Shown here one piece after another: positions 1 to 8,664 of a stretch of 64,000 nt of DNA. The stretch lies in assembly GCA_963752045.1 (NCBI GenBank), contig CAVVWN010000007.1:62001-126000 (forward strand), given 5' to 3'. Under the pieces are notes generated by a model that was not told the origin of the DNA, ran no database searches, and saw only the letters and a list, made by a program, of their open reading frames with translations. Each line of letters begins with the position of its first letter. The first letter of the stretch is position 1. Position numbers and translations under genes: made by a program. This DNA is from DATKDF01 sp963752045. GTDB taxonomy: Bacteria; Acidobacteriota; Vicinamibacteria; Vicinamibacterales; SCN-69-37.

Positions 1-1345
1 GCGGTCGAATGGCAGTGGCCCGGCGGACCGGCCGCGACGGTGCGCGCGCGCCTTGATGCCGATGCCCGGCTGACGTCGGGTGATCAGGCCGTGAATCTCA
101 CCGCGAACGCCTCGGGTACCGGAGCCGACTGGCGCGTGGACGTCGAGTCAGCCGACGGCGACGAGACGGTACTCCGGGCCGGCGTCAACCTGACCCTCGA
201 CGACCGGGCCTGGACTGACTCGGCGATCTCCGGAGCGGCGAGCCTCGCAGCACCCGACATCCAGCGCGTCCTGCGAATCCTCGACGCGGCCGGCATCCCG
301 CTCGGCGCATTGGATATCTCGTCGGCGTCGGGTTCGGCGGCGCTCGCGGCGACGCTCGACGGCACGCTCGAGGCATTGACCGTCGCCGGCAACCTCGAGG
401 GCCGGTCCGTCGTCCTCGCCGGATCGCCCCCGGCGCATGCGACAGCCACGTTTGCACTGGCCACCGGTGACGGCACGTCAACCGGACAATTCCAGCTCGA
501 CCTGCCCGACCTCGCGCCCTGGGCCGGCGCCGTGTTTCCCGAGCTCGGCCTGCGCGGCGGGTTGACGGCCACTGGCGGGTGGTCGGGCCCCCTCGACGAC
601 CCGACTGCCATCGTCGACCTCGCTGGTCGAGAGCTAGTGGCGAGCGGCATCGAGATCACCAGCCTCAGCGCCAACGGCAGCGCGAGCGTGGCGGCCGTCG
701 ACATCCTGCGCGCTGAACTGCATGACGCCGGCGGCGGTGTTCTCACGTTCGAGGGGCGCTACGACCTGGTCACCAGACACCTCTCGATCACCGCCAGCGG
801 CTCGGGCCTCCAGGCGACCTTTCCAGCCGCGCCAGGCACGCTCACCGACGCGATGACGTTGTCTGACGCGTCGATGTCGGCCACCGTCGAGGGTCTCGTC
901 GAAGACCTGAGCGGCGAGGCCGCAGTGTCGGTTCGCTCGGTGCGCGCAGGCACACAGGACCTCGGCACGGTCGACATCGACGCGACATTCGCCAACGGCA
1001 CGGCGGCCCTGCGCCTGCGCGTGCCGGCTCTGGGCACGACCGCTCAGGCGAATGTCGACCTCACGGCGCCGTACACGTTCACCGGCAGTGGCACGCTGGA
1101 TTCGACCGAGCTCGCCAGGGTGGCGCGCGCCGCGGGCCTGTCGCTCGAAGACCCTGCCGATCTCGCCGGTTCGGTGGACGGGTCGATCGACTTCAGCGGG
1201 CAGCTCGGGGACGGCTCCGCCCTGTCGGCCACCGTGGCCCTGACGCCGGCCGACGTCGTGCTCTTCGGCGTGCCGATACAGGCGCAGGACGGCCTTCGGC
1301 TGATTGTCGCCGACGGCCGTATCGGCATCGACCGCGCTCGCGCTG
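1..1345 (+). CDS. TamB-like translocation/assembly protein, N-terminal part (partial, frameshifted)
   Basis: Frame +1 is open from the first base, so the true start lies upstream of the window. The translation is a long run of alternating hydrophobic and polar residues with many short glycine- and aspartate-containing turns, typical of the beta-helical TamB/AsmA-like family (DUF490), which spans the periplasm and helps insert outer-membrane proteins. Good coding ends near 1335-1345, where the protein continues in frame +2; after that the frame +1 translation turns into arginine-rich noise. The segment is therefore the front of the polypeptide continued at 1304-5467. One extra base near this point would explain the break. 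The family call rests mainly on the fold-like composition and on the clearer TamB C-terminal region downstream. Confidence 0.7.
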
Positions 1346-4300
1346 CTCGTCGGCGACGTCTCGATCGACGCCACGGGCGAGGTCGGCACGGGTGCTGCTG
1401 CCGAGGGGTCGCTGCAACTCGACGTCAACGGCAGATTGGAATCGCTCGGTCCGTGGCTCGCCCGTTTGGATCGGCCAAGTCCGTGGGCGACCGACGGCCG
1501 GATCGCGGGCCGCCTGGAGGCCGTTCGAACGGCGTCGGGTCTCCACGTGACCGGCACGGTCGAGTCGGCAATTGCCAGCGTCCGCCACGGCGACGAGTCC
1601 ATAGCCGACGATCTGGCGCTCGCGTTCGAGCTCGACGGCACGCGGGTACATCTCCGCCAACTCACCGGATCGCTGTTGTCGGGTCAAACGGACATCACGG
1701 GAAGCGCGCCTCTCGCCTGGCTCAACGAGTGGCTCCCGGCCAGCGTGCATCTGGCGTCTCCGGCCGTCGACGAACCGGGCGTCGTCGACGGTACGTTCAC
1801 ATTCGACGTCGCCGCGGCGCTCGCCCGTGCCGACGTACCGCTCCAGCAGGAGGTCGGCGGTATCGTCAGCGTCACGGCCAGGCTGAGCGCGACCGCGCTC
1901 ACGCTCGAGGCAGCCACGGGCGACATCACCATCGACCGCGGCGAGATGACCACGCTCAACCGGACGTTCGCCCAGGCCCAACCGACGGTTCTGCGACTGG
2001 CTGGGCGCCAGCTGATCGTCGAGACGCTGGACTGGAGAGGCCAGAGTGGCGACATCGCCGGGGGCGGGGCGATCGGCCTGGCGGCCGACGTCGACACGAA
2101 CCTGAGCTTCGTTTTCGACACGACGCTGCGGGTGCTCGATGCGTTCGTTCCCGGCCGCTCGACCGGCACGATCCGGGGCACGCTCGACGTCGGCGGACAT
2201 CCGGGCGACTGGTCCGTCGCGACGGAGGTGACACTGGCCGACGCCAGCTGGCTGCTTCCCGAAGCCCGCCTGTTCTTCGCCGACTGGTCCGGCCAGATGC
2301 AGGTGACCGACGAGGGCGTCGTGGTGTCGGCCCTCGAGGGGCAGCTCAATGGCGGCACGATCACCGTGACCGGACGGCTGCCGTTCGGGACGGGACCGGA
2401 AGGTGACGGCCTGACGATTGTCGCGCGAGAAGTTCTGCTCGACATTCCGAAGGGGCTGCACAGCCAGGCCGTCGCCGATCTCCGATGGATCCCACGCGAC
2501 GGCGCGTCCGTGCTCGCCGGGTCGGTCACGCTCACCGCCAATCGGTATCGGGAGCCCGTCACGCGCATGCTCGAGATGGTCGACACACTCTCGAGGTCGA
2601 GCCGCGGGAGCGCCAGCGAAGACAGCGCGCTGCCCGACTGGCTGGCCTCGACCACGCTCGACATCGCACTGAGCGTCACCGATCCGGTGATTCTCGACAA
2701 CAGCCTCGGCACCGTGGAGTTCGTGCCGGACCTGCGCCTCACCGGCACGGTTGGCAGCCCGGCTCTTGCCGGCGACATCGGCGTGCTCGACGACGGCCGC
2801 ATCAGCATCGGCGGTCGACGATACAGGCTGCGCGAGAGCCGGCTGCGCTTCGTGCCCGCCGAGGGACTGGCACCCACACTGGATGTGGTCGGCGAAACCC
2901 GTGTCGGCGACTACGACGTCGTGTTGCGCATCTCGGGCAGGCCGGATCAGATCGAAACCAGCTTCAGCTCCTCGCCGCCGCTCAGCGAGCGCGACCTGCG
3001 GTCGCTCCTCGTCACCGGACAGGTCGAAAGCGCAGGCACGTCGTCGGACGAATTTGCCCTCGAGGCCGCGTCGACCGACATCCTGGGCCTGGCGGGCAAG
3101 TTCGTCGGGCTCGATTCGGTCCGGCTGGGCGCCGCCGACCTCGATATCGTGTCGAAGGACGCGCGGACCGCGCAGCACCTGACCGTGTCGAAGTCGTTCG
3201 GCCGCATGTTCGAGCTCATCCTCTCGGAGAACCTCGAAGACGGGCCGCTGACATGGGTCGTGGTGTGGAAGCCGTTGACCGGATACGAGTTCCGGTTCGC
3301 GTCAGTCGAGAACACCGAGACAACGGTCGAGTTCCGGCAGGAGCTGCTGTTTGGCCCCGGCGCATCGAGAGCACGGTCGGCTCGCCCGGACACGCCCGCC
3401 ACTCCGCAGCCGCAGATTGCCGGCATCGAGATCACGGGGAACCCCGGCTTCAGCGAAGCGGAACTGTCGAGCGCCCTTCGCCTCAAGCCGGGACAGCGCT
3501 TCGACATCCGGCGGTGGATCGACGACCGGGTCCGGCTCGAGCGGTTCTACCGGGACCGCGACTACCATCGCGTCCGCATCGTGCCGACCCGCATCGAGGG
3601 AGATTCGGTCGGCAGCCCGCGCCGTTTGTCGCTCAGATACGACATCGATCGCGGACCGCGCACCGTTATCGAGGTCGCGGGCGACGACCTGCCCGCCGAC
3701 GCGGTGAAAGAGATGCAAGAGGAATGGGGCGGCGTGCCGATCGCCGACATCCTCCGCGATGAATTCGAGCGCATCGCCCGCCTCGCGTTGGCCCGCCGCG
3801 GCTACTTTCGGGCCACCGTCGGCGCCGAGTTCACCACGTTGACCGACGAGCTCGAGCAGGCGGTGCTCACGGTCGACCGCGGAGCGCGCACGCGGCACCA
3901 GCTGATCGCCTGGAGCGGCAACCGGGCGGTGACGGCCGCGGACCTCGACGCGATCGCCGCGGAACTGCCGGCCGAACTGAGTCCGTTCGTCGACCCCCCG
4001 GCGCTCGTCAGGGACATCACGGCGCGGTACGCCGAAGCGGGCTTCTTCGATACCGAGGTCGTCGTGGGCGCGACCGCGTTCGATGGCGACACGGCCACAC
4101 TGCCCATCGCGATTGTCGAAGGCCCGGTCTCGCGTGTGACGTCACTCGCACTCGAAGGCGTCGCCCCCGATCGACTCGATGGCGCACGGGCGGCGGTCGA
4201 CCTGCCCGACGGTTCGACGTTCGGCTCGAGAACCGCCATCGAGGCACACCGGCGCCTCGAAGGTTTCTACGCCGACCTCGGCTATCGCGATGCCGCGGTC

Positions 4301-5467
4301 ACCTACAGCGTCGACCGCTCGCCCGAGGGTTCGGTCGCCCTGGCGATGACGGTCGACGAAGGGTTGCCGCATGTCGTGAGCGACGTGCAGGTGTCGGGCG
4401 TCGAAAGCACGAGCCGCACGCTGGTCGATCGCGCCGTGACGCTCGCCCCGGGCCAGGAGGCTGGCCGGCAGCGCGCCCTCGACACACGCCGGAACCTGTA
4501 CGACATCGGCACGTTCCGCCAGGTGGACGTCACGTTCGAGCCATCGGCGCTGGCCGCCGAACCGGGCGCGACGATTCCCGTCTGGGCCTCGGTGTCGGTC
4601 GAGGAACCGAGAAAGTACCAGCTCCGCTACGGCGTGCAGATATCGAGCAACTACACGGTGGCGACCGGCTTCGGCAAAACAGCGTTCGGCGCGACCGCCG
4701 AACTGCGCGACCGCAACTTCCTGGGACGGGGCATGCAGGCCAGCGTGGGCGCCCGCTACGACACCGACATCCAGGCGTTCAGCGTGCTGCTCTCGATGCC
4801 TCGGACCTTCGGGCGCGAGATTCGCACGAACATCTTCGCGCGCGAGCGCCGCGAGATTACCGACGCCGATGTATTGACCTTCGAGGACCGCCGGCGGGAC
4901 TTCACGTTCGAACAGCGCTGGCGGCCGCGGCAGACGTTCGAGATGGCCTGGAGCTACGCCTTCGGGTACCGGGCCTTCCGCCTGTCGGCGCCGGGCGATC
5001 TGGAAGACGAATCGGGCGGCTTCCTGGCCGGCCCGACCGCTCTCGGTCGTCCTCGACCATCGCGACGATCCGTTCGACGCCACGAGCGGCTGGTTTCACT
5101 CGTCGAGCATCCAGGGCGGCCTCGAGTGGCTCGGCTCGGACCTCGACTACAGCCGGTACCTCGGACGGCAAACGCACTACGTCTCGTTCGGACCGTTGAC
5201 GTTTGCCGGTGGCGGCAGGTGGGGCACGCTCGACGCCTATCGAGGCGCGCCGCCTCTCTCGGTGCTCGACCTGTTCTTCACTGCCGGTGGCACGAACACC
5301 ATCCGTGGCTATCCCGAAGGCTCGCTGTCGGCGGCCACGATCGAAGTCGTCAGGTTCGGCGACCTGCTGCTCATCCTTCCCGAGCCCCTGAAGGTGGGCG
5401 GCCCGGAGCTGCTCGTGCTCAACGGCGAGGTCCGCTATCCGGTTTTCCGACTGGATCCGGGGCGTGA
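1304..5467 (+). CDS. TamB C-terminal domain fused to POTRA repeats and Omp85 barrel (frameshifted at both ends)
   Basis: This is the main body of an outer-membrane assembly protein. Real coding in this frame runs from about 1340 to about 5040. The first two thirds are TamB-like beta-helix, ending in a TamB-type C-terminal segment near 3100-3350. From about 3410 there are roughly five POTRA-like repeats (for example IAGIEITGNPGFSEAELSSA), and from about 4610 an Omp85 beta-barrel begins. TamA and TamB are normally separate proteins, one an outer-membrane barrel and the other an inner-membrane-anchored beta-helix; here they read as one chain. The frame switches near 1340 (from +1) and near 5040 (to +3), each needing one base less. 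The 77 bases upstream of 1340 and the residues after about 5040 in this frame are not genuine. It may be intact in the real genome. Confidence 0.75.
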   Translation: MSPTAVSASTALALLVGDVSIDATGEVGTGAAAEGSLQLDVNGRLESLGPWLARLDRPSPWATDGRIAGRLEAVRTASGLHVTGTVESAIASVRHGDESIADDLALAFELDGTRVHLRQLTGSLLSGQTDITGSAPLAWLNEWLPASVHLASPAVDEPGVVDGTFTFDVAAALARADVPLQQEVGGIVSVTARLSATALTLEAATGDITIDRGEMTTLNRTFAQAQPTVLRLAGRQLIVETLDWRGQSGDIAGGGAIGLAADVDTNLSFVFDTTLRVLDAFVPGRSTGTIRGTLDVGGHPGDWSVATEVTLADASWLLPEARLFFADWSGQMQVTDEGVVVSALEGQLNGGTITVTGRLPFGTGPEGDGLTIVAREVLLDIPKGLHSQAVADLRWIPRDGASVLAGSVTLTANRYREPVTRMLEMVDTLSRSSRGSASEDSALPDWLASTTLDIALSVTDPVILDNSLGTVEFVPDLRLTGTVGSPALAGDIGVLDDGRISIGGRRYRLRESRLRFVPAEGLAPTLDVVGETRVGDYDVVLRISGRPDQIETSFSSSPPLSERDLRSLLVTGQVESAGTSSDEFALEAASTDILGLAGKFVGLDSVRLGAADLDIVSKDARTAQHLTVSKSFGRMFELILSENLEDGPLTWVVVWKPLTGYEFRFASVENTETTVEFRQELLFGPGASRARSARPDTPATPQPQIAGIEITGNPGFSEAELSSALRLKPGQRFDIRRWIDDRVRLERFYRDRDYHRVRIVPTRIEGDSVGSPRRLSLRYDIDRGPRTVIEVAGDDLPADAVKEMQEEWGGVPIADILRDEFERIARLALARRGYFRATVGAEFTTLTDELEQAVLTVDRGARTRHQLIAWSGNRAVTAADLDAIAAELPAELSPFVDPPALVRDITARYAEAGFFDTEVVVGATAFDGDTATLPIAIVEGPVSRVTSLALEGVAPDRLDGARAAVDLPDGSTFGSRTAIEAHRRLEGFYADLGYRDAAVTYSVDRSPEGSVALAMTVDEGLPHVVSDVQVSGVESTSRTLVDRAVTLAPGQEAGRQRALDTRRNLYDIGTFRQVDVTFEPSALAAEPGATIPVWASVSVEEPRKYQLRYGVQISSNYTVATGFGKTAFGATAELRDRNFLGRGMQASVGARYDTDIQAFSVLLSMPRTFGREIRTNIFARERREITDADVLTFEDRRRDFTFEQRWRPRQTFEMAWSYAFGYRAFRLSAPGDLEDESGGFLAGPTALGRPRPSRRSVRRHERLVSLVEHPGRPRVARLGPRLQPVPRTANALRLVRTVDVCRWRQVGHARRLSRRAASLGARPVLHCRWHEHHPWLSRRLAVGGHDRSRQVRRPAAHPSRAPEGGRPGAARAQRRGPLSGFPTGSGA

Positions 5468-5661
5468 TCTTCGTGGATGCCGGCAACACGTTCCTCAGCT
5501 GGAACGACATCTCGGCATCGAAGATGGCGGTTGGCGGCGGGCTGGGCATCCGCATCCGAACGCCGCTCGCGCCGCTCCGCTTCGATTTCGCGTATCCGCT
5601 CACGACGGGCTTCGGCTACCGCGGGCTGCGTATTCACTTTTCGATCGGGCAGATGTTCTAG
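5043..5661 (+). CDS. Omp85 (TamA/BamA-like) barrel, C-terminal part in two frames
   Basis: This is the end of the barrel begun in the preceding frame. Frame +3 carries the barrel from about 5043 to 5460, including the conserved loop-6 type motif IRGYPEGSL at 5301-5327 (the [V/I]RG[F/Y] signature of Omp85 proteins). At a GGGG run (5459-5462) the frame moves to +1; dropping one G joins LDPG directly to VIFVDAGNTF. Frame +1 then gives the last strands and ends at 5661 with a terminal phenylalanine (GQMF), the usual outer-membrane targeting end. Both breaks need a single-base deletion to repair, which favours sequence error over a dead gene. Confidence 0.7.
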
Positions 5662-5692
5662 GCGCTGGGGTAAGATCCTCGGCGCGCCGCTC

Positions 5693-6136
5693 ATGATCGT
5701 CCAGATTGCCGTCGCGCTCGCTCTGACGACCGTTACCGTGCTGATCCACGCGCTCGGCACGATCGCGGCCATCCGGCGCCTGACGCGAGTGATCCAGACA
5801 AAGCAGCGGCTCGACTGGCTCGGGCTCGGCGCGCCGCTGGCCTTCCTCGTGAGCAGTCTCCTCACGCTGGCCGTGGTCGAGGTGCTCGTGTGGGCGGCCG
5901 TCTACCGGTGGGCCGGTCACCTGCCGGACTTCGAAACGGCGGTCTATTTCTCGTTCACGAGTTACACCACGGTCGGCTACGGCGACGTCGTGCTGCCGCT
6001 TGGCGGCCGGCTGCTCGGCCCAATCGAGGGCGCCGTCGGGGTCCTGATGTTCGGCTGGTCGACCAGCGTGCTCGTCGCAGCCATCAGCCGGATCGCCGCG
6101 TCGATGGGCAGCTCGGCTGCCGGCGACGGCCACTGA
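5693..6136 (+). CDS. two-TM potassium channel family protein
   Basis: A 147-residue inner-membrane protein of the Ion_trans_2 (KcsA-like) class. It has a hydrophobic helix near residues 3-25, a second near 48-70, a pore helix, and the potassium selectivity filter TTVGYGD at residues 92-98, followed by a final helix near 105-130. There is no cytoplasmic RCK or nucleotide-binding domain, so gating cannot be guessed. The start is the ATG at 5693, 31 bases after the barrel gene's stop; in-frame codons further upstream overlap the barrel and read as noise. It is followed closely by two other small membrane-protein genes. Confidence 0.85.
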   Translation: MIVQIAVALALTTVTVLIHALGTIAAIRRLTRVIQTKQRLDWLGLGAPLAFLVSSLLTLAVVEVLVWAAVYRWAGHLPDFETAVYFSFTSYTTVGYGDVVLPLGGRLLGPIEGAVGVLMFGWSTSVLVAAISRIAASMGSSAAGDGH

Positions 6137-6154
6137 TCGAACCGGTTCTGCGCC

Positions 6155-6412
6155 ATGCTGAAAACGTTACTGATTGTCGTGTTCGTGGCGTACGGCATTC
6201 CGCTCTTCAAGCTGCGGTACCGCTGGCGGGCGACCGTGTATCGAATGACGGACTGGAAAATCAACGTTCTGCCGTGGTTCGGACACGACATAGCCGCGCT
6301 CTTCACCAACCGGTACTTTCACACCGACGACGAGCGCGCGATGGCCCGGCGCTTCCGCTGGTACCTCGCCGGCTACTTCGCGCTCCTGGCCGTCATCCTC
6401 TGGTTACCCTGA
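6155..6412 (+). CDS. small conserved membrane protein, unknown function
   Basis: An 85-residue protein with one hydrophobic helix at the N-terminus (LLIVVFVAYGIPLF) and another at the C-terminus (YLAGYFALLAVILWL), with a charged middle part. I do not recognise a family. It lies 18 bases after the potassium channel gene and 3 bases before the DUF1295 gene, so the three are probably co-transcribed. Tight spacing on both sides and normal codon use support that it is real. Confidence 0.65.
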   Translation: MLKTLLIVVFVAYGIPLFKLRYRWRATVYRMTDWKINVLPWFGHDIAALFTNRYFHTDDERAMARRFRWYLAGYFALLAVILWLP

Positions 6413-6415
6413 CCC

Positions 6416-7183
6416 ATGCCGAACGCACCAGACCTACTCGTCACCCTCGCGCTCAGCCTGGCGATCCAGGCCGTGTTCTTCGTCTTTGCCGCGTCGTTCA
6501 AGACGGACAAGGTGACCGATCTTTCCTACGGCCTGACGTTCATCCTCCTGGCGGTGTTCCTGCTGTTCAGGCACCCGCCGATGACCGGACCGTCGCTTGC
6601 GGTGACCGCGATGGTCGTCCTGTGGGGCGTGCGGCTCGCCGGGTATCTCCTCGTTCGCATCGTGCGCATGAAGCGCGACAAGCGGTTCGACGGCATCCGC
6701 GAGCACTTCTGGAAGTTCTTTCAGTTCTGGTTCTTCCAGGGTGTCGTCGTGTGGATCATCATGGTGCCGGTCATCTTCTGGTTCGGCGCGCCTGGCCGGT
6801 GGAACCTGTGGATGACGATCGGCGTTCTGGTCTGGGCGACTGGCCTCGTCATCGAAACCGTCGCCGACGCGCAGAAGTTCCGATTCAAGTCGCAGCCGGG
6901 CGGTGGCGGGCGCTGGATCGACGCGGGCCTCTGGCGCCTCAGCCGCCACCCGAACTACTTCGGCGAGATCCTCTGCTGGTGGGGCGTGTTCCTGTTCACC
7001 TCACGGGACCTCGGCGCGTGGATCTGGGCCGGCGCCATCGGACCGGTGACGTTGACCCTGATCCTCCTCTTCTTCACCGGCATCCCGACGCTCGAGAAGA
7101 GCGCGCGCGAGAAGTGGGGCGACGACCCCGAGTACCGGGCTTACCGCGAGCGGACGCGCCTGCTCGTGCCGTGGCCCAAGTGA
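6416..7183 (+). CDS. DUF1295 / steroid 5-alpha-reductase-like membrane protein
   Basis: A 255-residue integral membrane protein with about six helices. The C-terminal part has the hallmark RHPNYFGEILCWWGVFL and the closing segment KWGDDPEYRAYRERTRLLVPW, as in the DUF1295 branch of the isoprenylcysteine methyltransferase / steroid reductase superfamily. Members probably act on lipid substrates using NADPH or S-adenosylmethionine, but the reaction of this branch is not established. It is the last gene of a three-gene run and is followed at once by an 8-bp tandem repeat array. Confidence 0.85.
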   Translation: MPNAPDLLVTLALSLAIQAVFFVFAASFKTDKVTDLSYGLTFILLAVFLLFRHPPMTGPSLAVTAMVVLWGVRLAGYLLVRIVRMKRDKRFDGIREHFWKFFQFWFFQGVVVWIIMVPVIFWFGAPGRWNLWMTIGVLVWATGLVIETVADAQKFRFKSQPGGGGRWIDAGLWRLSRHPNYFGEILCWWGVFLFTSRDLGAWIWAGAIGPVTLTLILLFFTGIPTLEKSAREKWGDDPEYRAYRERTRLLVPWPK

Positions 7184-7187
7184 TGAA

Positions 7188-7250
7188 GGTCCGAGGGTCC
7201 GAGGGTCCGAGGGTCCGAGGGTCCGAGGGTCCGAGGGTCCGAGGGTCCCC
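7188..7250 (+). repeat. 8-bp tandem repeat array (GGTCCGAG)x7
   Basis: Seven perfect head-to-tail copies of GGTCCGAG start at 7188, five bases after the stop of the DUF1295 gene, and end with a partial copy by 7248. The same unit in reverse orientation forms another seven-copy array at 8255-8310. The 180 bases between this array and the end of the lipoprotein gene at 7434 show no gene. Confidence 0.9.
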
Positions 7251-7433
7251 GGAGTTCGCGGATAGGGTACGCTCGCCAGCCTCGTTTGGAGGAGAGTCGG
7301 CGACCGCCAGCTCGTTCCTCGGACCTTCGGCCCCCTTGATCCCTGACACGGCGCAGATTAGCTACTTGGGTCGCCCGCTCGTCCCTCCGGCCGACGGCCG
7401 ACCCCAAGGTCTGCAGGTCCCCAGGCCCGAGCT

Positions 7434-8189
7434 CTAGGGCCGGGTGACGTGAATTCTGAACCGCGCGTAGAACGTCCCGATGTGCGTTCTCGGCCCTTTT
7501 CTGTTTTCGCGCATCACGCGCGTGATCGCGGGGTCCTGGCCGATTGGCTCGATGGACCAGTCGTTGCACCCGCCGGCGTCGGCGGCATTGCAGACCACCA
7601 GGGCGTCCGTCGTCTCCAGAAAGCCGTTGGACGAGCGCGCCGCCCCCTTGTGGTACGTAATTCCGCTGAAGACGAAGTTGGTGCCGAGCGGACATTCAAG
7701 AGAACTGCTCGCCGTCATCGTCTTCATGCTGCGGTTGACCTTCGTGCACATGGTGTGGATGTTGCCCGGTACGAGCTGCGTTCCCCAGTAGGGCGGCGTA
7801 GCAGGCACGAGGTAGGCCGGCTCGCCCAGTTGCACGGCGTCGTCCAAATCCAACGCGATGCCGAATCTTCTTCCCGCTGTCCCCGGCGAAAACTGCCAGT
7901 CGCCATGCGTGAGTCCGTTGTACACGTTGGCCGTGAGGATTGATTTCACTCCGCCGACGTTGTGGACATACGCGCCAAGACCATCGCCGAGTATGTCTGC
8001 GGGCAATCCATTTTCGTCAAGGTGCTCGATGTAGGTCGTGACCGAAAGGTCGCCCGACGGCTTCGCGGCCATTGCGTCTGGGCTTTGTGATGTGGGCGCC
8101 ACCGGACTCGTCCCCTCAGGTCCGAATTCGGAACACGCCGTGTTGAAAACAAATAGAAGACCGAACGGTGCCAGTGCTTTCAGTTTCAT
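7434..8189 (-). CDS. predicted secreted lipoprotein, unknown function
   Basis: 251 residues with a signal peptide (KLKALAPFGLLFVFNTAC) ending in a lipobox-like TAC at Cys19, so probably lipid-anchored. The mature part contains several cysteines and no family that I recognise. The start ATG at 8189 is well placed before the signal peptide. The gene lies between two oppositely oriented arrays of the same 8-bp repeat, 7188-7250 and 8255-8310. The next gene upstream on the same strand is another small secreted protein. Confidence 0.7.
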   Translation of the reverse strand: MKLKALAPFGLLFVFNTACSEFGPEGTSPVAPTSQSPDAMAAKPSGDLSVTTYIEHLDENGLPADILGDGLGAYVHNVGGVKSILTANVYNGLTHGDWQFSPGTAGRRFGIALDLDDAVQLGEPAYLVPATPPYWGTQLVPGNIHTMCTKVNRSMKTMTASSSLECPLGTNFVFSGITYHKGAARSSNGFLETTDALVVCNAADAGGCNDWSIEPIGQDPAITRVMRENRKGPRTHIGTFYARFRIHVTRP

Positions 8190-8254
8190 GAAATGTCCTC
8201 ACAAGTAATCAAGTAATAACGACGGCCAGCAGTAAACCGGAAAACTGCTCCAGA

Positions 8255-8310
8255 CTCGGACCGTCGGACCCTAGGACCTTCGGACCTTCGGACCTTCGGA
8301 CCCTCGGACC
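8255..8310 (-). repeat. 8-bp tandem repeat array (CTCGGACC-type)x7, inverted relative to 7188-7250
   Basis: Seven 8-base units: CTCGGACC, GTCGGACC, CTAGGACC, three of TTCGGACC, and CTCGGACC. This is the reverse complement of the unit at 7188-7250, less perfectly conserved. The array overlaps the 3' end of the small secreted protein gene at 8271-8516 and encodes its last residues (GSEGPKVRRS), including the stop codon. Confidence 0.9.
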
Positions 8311-8516
8311 TCCTGGCCATCGGCGTAGGGATTGCCGTCGGAGCAGATGTCACAGCTTTGGTTGGCTGAGTCCGTATCTTCAATCGTCACTGACAGGGCG
8401 ACCGGTGTCTGACCGCCCCCACCTGCTCCAGGCTTCTTCTTGCCTTGCCTGGCCATCGGCTGAGTGGCCAGCAGGGACACGGCGAGGACAGATACGAGCA
8501 GGGCGACTCGATTCAT
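8271..8516 (-). CDS. small secreted protein, unknown function, C-terminus encoded by repeats
   Basis: About 81 residues from the ATG at 8516: signal peptide (NRVALLVSVLAVSLLATQPM), a basic stretch (RQGKKKPGAGGGG), then a short acidic part with a CDIC cysteine pair. The last dozen residues come from the 8-bp repeat array, which also supplies the TAG stop, so the original C-terminus may have been replaced when the array expanded. A start ten codons upstream (8546) is possible, but the signal peptide fits 8516. Function unknown. Confidence 0.5.
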   Translation of the reverse strand: MNRVALLVSVLAVSLLATQPMARQGKKKPGAGGGGQTPVALSVTIEDTDSANQSCDICSDGNPYADGQEVRGSEGPKVRRS

Positions 8517-8557
8517 GGGAAGACTCCCACCCGCGTTTCTACGCAAATGGCCGTCCG

Positions 8558-8569
8558 GAGTCCTTATGG
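8558..8569 (-). promoter_or_regulatory. shared 12-bp upstream motif CCATAAGGACTC (copy 1)
   Basis: On the minus strand CCATAAGGACTC lies 41 bases upstream of the start codon of the small secreted protein. An identical 12-mer lies 42 bases upstream of the aspartyl protease gene (9541-9552). Same sequence, strand and distance suggest a promoter or operator element used by both. Which factor reads it cannot be told. Confidence 0.4.
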
Positions 8570-8664
8570 AAACCTGATCTTGGGGTGATCACGCGAGAAA
8601 CCCGGCCTTCCTGGCCCTGATCCCGAGGCTTCTCCGGGGCGACGTCCGAATCGGCCGCCGCGGC

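Noticed and set aside
1193..3178. 661-codon open frame on the minus strand
   Set aside because: Rich in Arg, Ala, Asp and Gly with no domain; it is the antisense shadow of the TamB-like coding region, as expected in high-GC DNA.
5477..5692. Earlier start for the potassium channel
   Set aside because: Overlaps the barrel gene and is arginine/serine-rich noise; the membrane helix begins right after ATG 5693.
7188..8310. Possible CRISPR array
   Set aside because: Units are 8 bp head-to-tail with no spacers and no cas genes.
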